Assembly: GCA_000752995.2 (NCBI GenBank)
Contig: LM994636.1
Location: 565,472 to 617,015, forward strand
DNA length: 51,544 nt
Reading direction: 5' to 3'
From: Haemophilus massiliensis
Lineage (GTDB): Bacteria > Pseudomonadota > Gammaproteobacteria > Enterobacterales > Pasteurellaceae
A program made the translations under genes and the position numbers. The notes under the pieces were generated by a model, which was given only the letters and a program-made list of their open reading frames with translations, had not been told where the DNA came from and did not search any database. Shown here piece after piece: positions 50,110 through 51,544 of the stretch (position 1 is the first letter of the stretch; each line of letters opens with the position of its first letter).

Positions 50110-50943
50110 TTGGTAAACACTTATACATATCAAACCTCGGAGAAGGTTATACGGTTAATCCAAATTACTGATCCCCATTTGTTTAAAGATGAAAAAAACG
50201 GCGAATTGCTCGGAATCAACACCCAGGCGAGCTTTAATCAAGTATTAACCGAGATTTGCCAAAGCGATTTTAATTATGATCTTGTACTGGCTACCGGCGA
50301 TTTGGTGCAAGACAGCAGTGACGAAGGTTATCTGCGCTTTTGCGAAAGCATCAAAAAGTTGCAGAAAATGGTGTTTTGGATTCCAGGCAACCATGATTTT
50401 CAGCCAAAAATGTTTGATATTTTAGAGCAGAAACACGGTAATATCAGCCCGATAAAACATGTTTTACTCGGTGAGCATTGGCAGATTTTAATGCTTGACA
50501 GCCAAGTATTTGGTGTCCCACACGGTCAGTTGGGACAATATCAGATAGATTGGTTGCAAGCAAAATTGAAAGATCATCCGGAACGTTATTCCCTGATTGT
50601 GTTGCATCATCATATTCTGTCTACTCATTCAGCTTGGCTGGATCAACACAACCTGCGTAATTCGCTGGATCTGGCTTATACATTGTCACCGTTTCGTAAC
50701 GTGAAAGGTATTTTATACGGGCATATTCATCAGGAAGTGGACGGCGAATGGTACGGTTATCGCGTGCTGGCAACACCTTCCACCTGTGTTCAGTTCAAGC
50801 CGGACAGCAACAGTTTTGCGCTGGACACATTACAACCCGGCTGGCGTGAAATCGAATTGTATGACGACGGACGCATTGAATCGCGGGTAAAACGCATTCA
50901 GCACGCCGTTTTCCTGCCGAATATGCTAGGCGACGGTTATTAA
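50110..50943 (+). CDS. cpdA: 3',5'-cyclic AMP phosphodiesterase CpdA
   Basis: A 277-residue metallophosphoesterase (Icc) that hydrolyses cAMP and so opposes CRP signalling; in H. influenzae this influences competence. All five metal motifs are present: QITDPHLF, LATGDLVQD, IPGNHDFQ, LIVLHHHIL and ILYGHIHQEVDG. The start is a TTG at 50110, nine bases after a strong AAGGGAGG; no ATG fits. The unusual start may limit its level. It follows nudF by 150 bases. Confidence 0.95.
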   Translation: MVNTYTYQTSEKVIRLIQITDPHLFKDEKNGELLGINTQASFNQVLTEICQSDFNYDLVLATGDLVQDSSDEGYLRFCESIKKLQKMVFWIPGNHDFQPKMFDILEQKHGNISPIKHVLLGEHWQILMLDSQVFGVPHGQLGQYQIDWLQAKLKDHPERYSLIVLHHHILSTHSAWLDQHNLRNSLDLAYTLSPFRNVKGILYGHIHQEVDGEWYGYRVLATPSTCVQFKPDSNSFALDTLQPGWREIELYDDGRIESRVKRIQHAVFLPNMLGDGY

Positions 50944-51001
50944 CAAAGTGCGGTGGAATTAATCAGCTTTTAAGGCAAAACGATGAGATTAAAGACTGCG
51001 T

Positions 51002-51025
51002 TGATCTGACCTCAAAAAGTTAGAC
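51002..51025 (-). mobile_element. Terminal inverted repeat of an IS3-family (IS150-type) element, solo end
   Basis: TGATCTGACCTCAAAAAGTT, continuing AGAC, has the TG start and the CC-N-AAAAAGTT core typical of IS150-group ends. It lies directly outside the stop codon of a transposase remnant on the minus strand, the normal layout for the right end. No matching left end is in the window. Confidence 0.55.
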
Positions 51026-51029
51026 TCAC

Positions 51030-51074
51030 TTAATTCAAGGACTGAGTTCTGCATTGCAAGGGCTTAGTCCTTTT
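51030..51074 (-). pseudogene. Transposase C-terminus remnant, IS3 family
   Basis: On the minus strand this reads LKGLSP and then, after one missing base, QCRTQSLN followed by TAA. The family C-terminus of IS150-type OrfB is close to LKGLSPVQYRTQSL. Upstream codons (to about 51100) contain stops and are only loosely similar. It is a frameshifted tail of a lost element. The same stretch forms a hairpin (AAGGACT with AGTCCTT). Confidence 0.55.
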
Positions 51075-51180
51075 AATTTTAACGTTACTTATTCTTCATT
51101 TCGTTCAATATTTTCAAATCAATGCGGTAAAAAGAGCCTGCGTTTAATCACCGGAAAAATCTTCCATCGTACTGAGGTTT

Positions 51181-51544
51181 GTTTCAACATAAGCCAAGCG
51201 CAGATAGCTGGCTCAAACAAAATTTCCGTCATATAAGTATGCTTGTTTCAACACACAGCTACGCGTAGGTAGCCGGGGCAATCTATCAAAGGTTGGTTTA
51301 CAGGGGAAATGTTTCAACACACGGCTACGCGTAGGTAGCCGGTTTTCAATCCCTATCAATCCCTATCAATCTAACTGTTTCAACACACGGCTACGCGTAG
51401 GTAGCCGGAAATTCCCCAGCCGTCGGCATACCGGCGGGGATAATGTTTCAACACACGGCTACGCGTAGGTAGCCGGTCCGCAACCGCCACAATCTCCGAT
51501 TTGCACCGATGTTTCAACACACGGCTACGCGTAGGTAGCCGGAT
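51181..51544. CRISPR. CRISPR array, left (probably trailer) end; continues beyond window
   Basis: Five near-identical 32-base repeats start at 51245, 51311, 51377, 51445 and 51511, with the last four identical: GTTTCAACACACGGCTACGC then GTAGGTAGCCGG. The first differs by one base (CACAGCT for CACGGCT). A decayed copy lies at 51181-51211. Spacers are 33-36 bases and unrelated. A T precedes every repeat, so the unit may be 33 bases. CGGCTAC and GTAGCCG form a 7-bp stem with a six-base loop. Read on the minus strand, the repeat ends in GTTGAAAC, like the crRNA 5' tag of many type I and III systems. Decay at the left end suggests the leader lies to the right. No cas gene is in the window; subtype is not assigned. 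Confidence 0.96.

Larger units (their letters stand above)
50944..51180. other. Intergenic region between cpdA and the CRISPR array
   Basis: A USS lies at its left end (about 50946). The middle is a decayed end of an IS3-family element (51002-51074). The rest, to 51180, is AT-rich and I see no gene, cas fragment or clear leader in it. A 60-codon frame at 51054-51236 runs over the IS relic and into the array and is not accepted. Confidence 0.6.

Noticed and set aside
51111..51142. A further decayed CRISPR repeat left of 51181
   Set aside because: TTTCAA and a few other positions match, but overall identity is about 40 percent in AT-rich sequence, and the spacing is 70 rather than 64-66 bases.
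51054..51236. 60-codon frame at the right end
   Set aside because: It crosses the IS relic and the decayed CRISPR repeat and has no start signal or family similarity.

Overview
This window comes from a gammaproteobacterium of the family Pasteurellaceae. The nine-base DNA uptake signal AAGTGCGGT (Haemophilus-type USS) occurs many times on both strands, often as inverted pairs at gene ends, and the gene order matches this family. Fumarate reductase, two OmpP2/OmpH-type porins, a sucrose-type PTS permease and 23S rRNA intervening sequences suggest a succinate-forming species of the Basfia/Mannheimia succiniciproducens or Actinobacillus succinogenes kind. The species is an inference. The window is mostly conserved chromosome, with an accessory edge at the right end.

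Layout. 1-3990 is the distal part of an rRNA operon: spacer with boxA, a 23S gene enlarged by two intervening sequences (one holding its own small protein gene), 5S and a terminator. 4371-7874 carries arcB and an orphan PTS EIIBC gene. 7957-13701 holds queH and ispB (minus), then rplU-rpmA, two tandem EamA transporters and obgE (plus). 13846-22030 is the envelope block: rapZ-ptsN-lptB-lptA-lptC (minus) diverging from mlaFEDCB-ibaG-murA (plus). 22102-24990 holds fbp (minus), mpl and a cold-shock gene. 25109-30645 holds initiator tRNA-fMet, mltA-tcdA, znuA and rlmL. 30747-35359 is frdABCD (minus) divergent from epmA. 36050-38536 holds two porins behind CRP-like sites. 38692-44451 holds the PLP homeostasis gene (minus), then thrL-thrABC with its attenuator. 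44582-50943 holds a glutathionylspermidine synthetase/amidase gene cut by an in-frame TGA, an ArsC-like gene, dapE, an M15 peptidase, a psiE-like gene, nudF and cpdA. 50944-51544 holds a decayed IS3-family end followed by a CRISPR array that runs off the window.

How the genes fit together. Lpt exports LPS and Mla retrieves phospholipid. MurA, Mpl and MltA make, recycle and cut peptidoglycan, and DapE supplies diaminopimelate. ArcB, a candidate FNR site and FrdABCD form the anaerobic respiration theme. CpdA lowers cAMP, and CRP-like sites lie before both porins.

Most notable points: EIIA-Ntr (PtsN) has Lys where the phosphorylated His should be, in a locus that also lacks rpoN, hpf and npr. 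The first 23S intervening sequence carries an uptake signal of the other Pasteurellaceae type (ACAAGCGGT). The second hides the Shine-Dalgarno and start codon of its protein gene in its rRNA stem. Gss has a single TGA at a conserved Trp codon with an undecayed remainder. The CRISPR array has a hairpin repeat, a decayed trailer unit and an IS end beside it.
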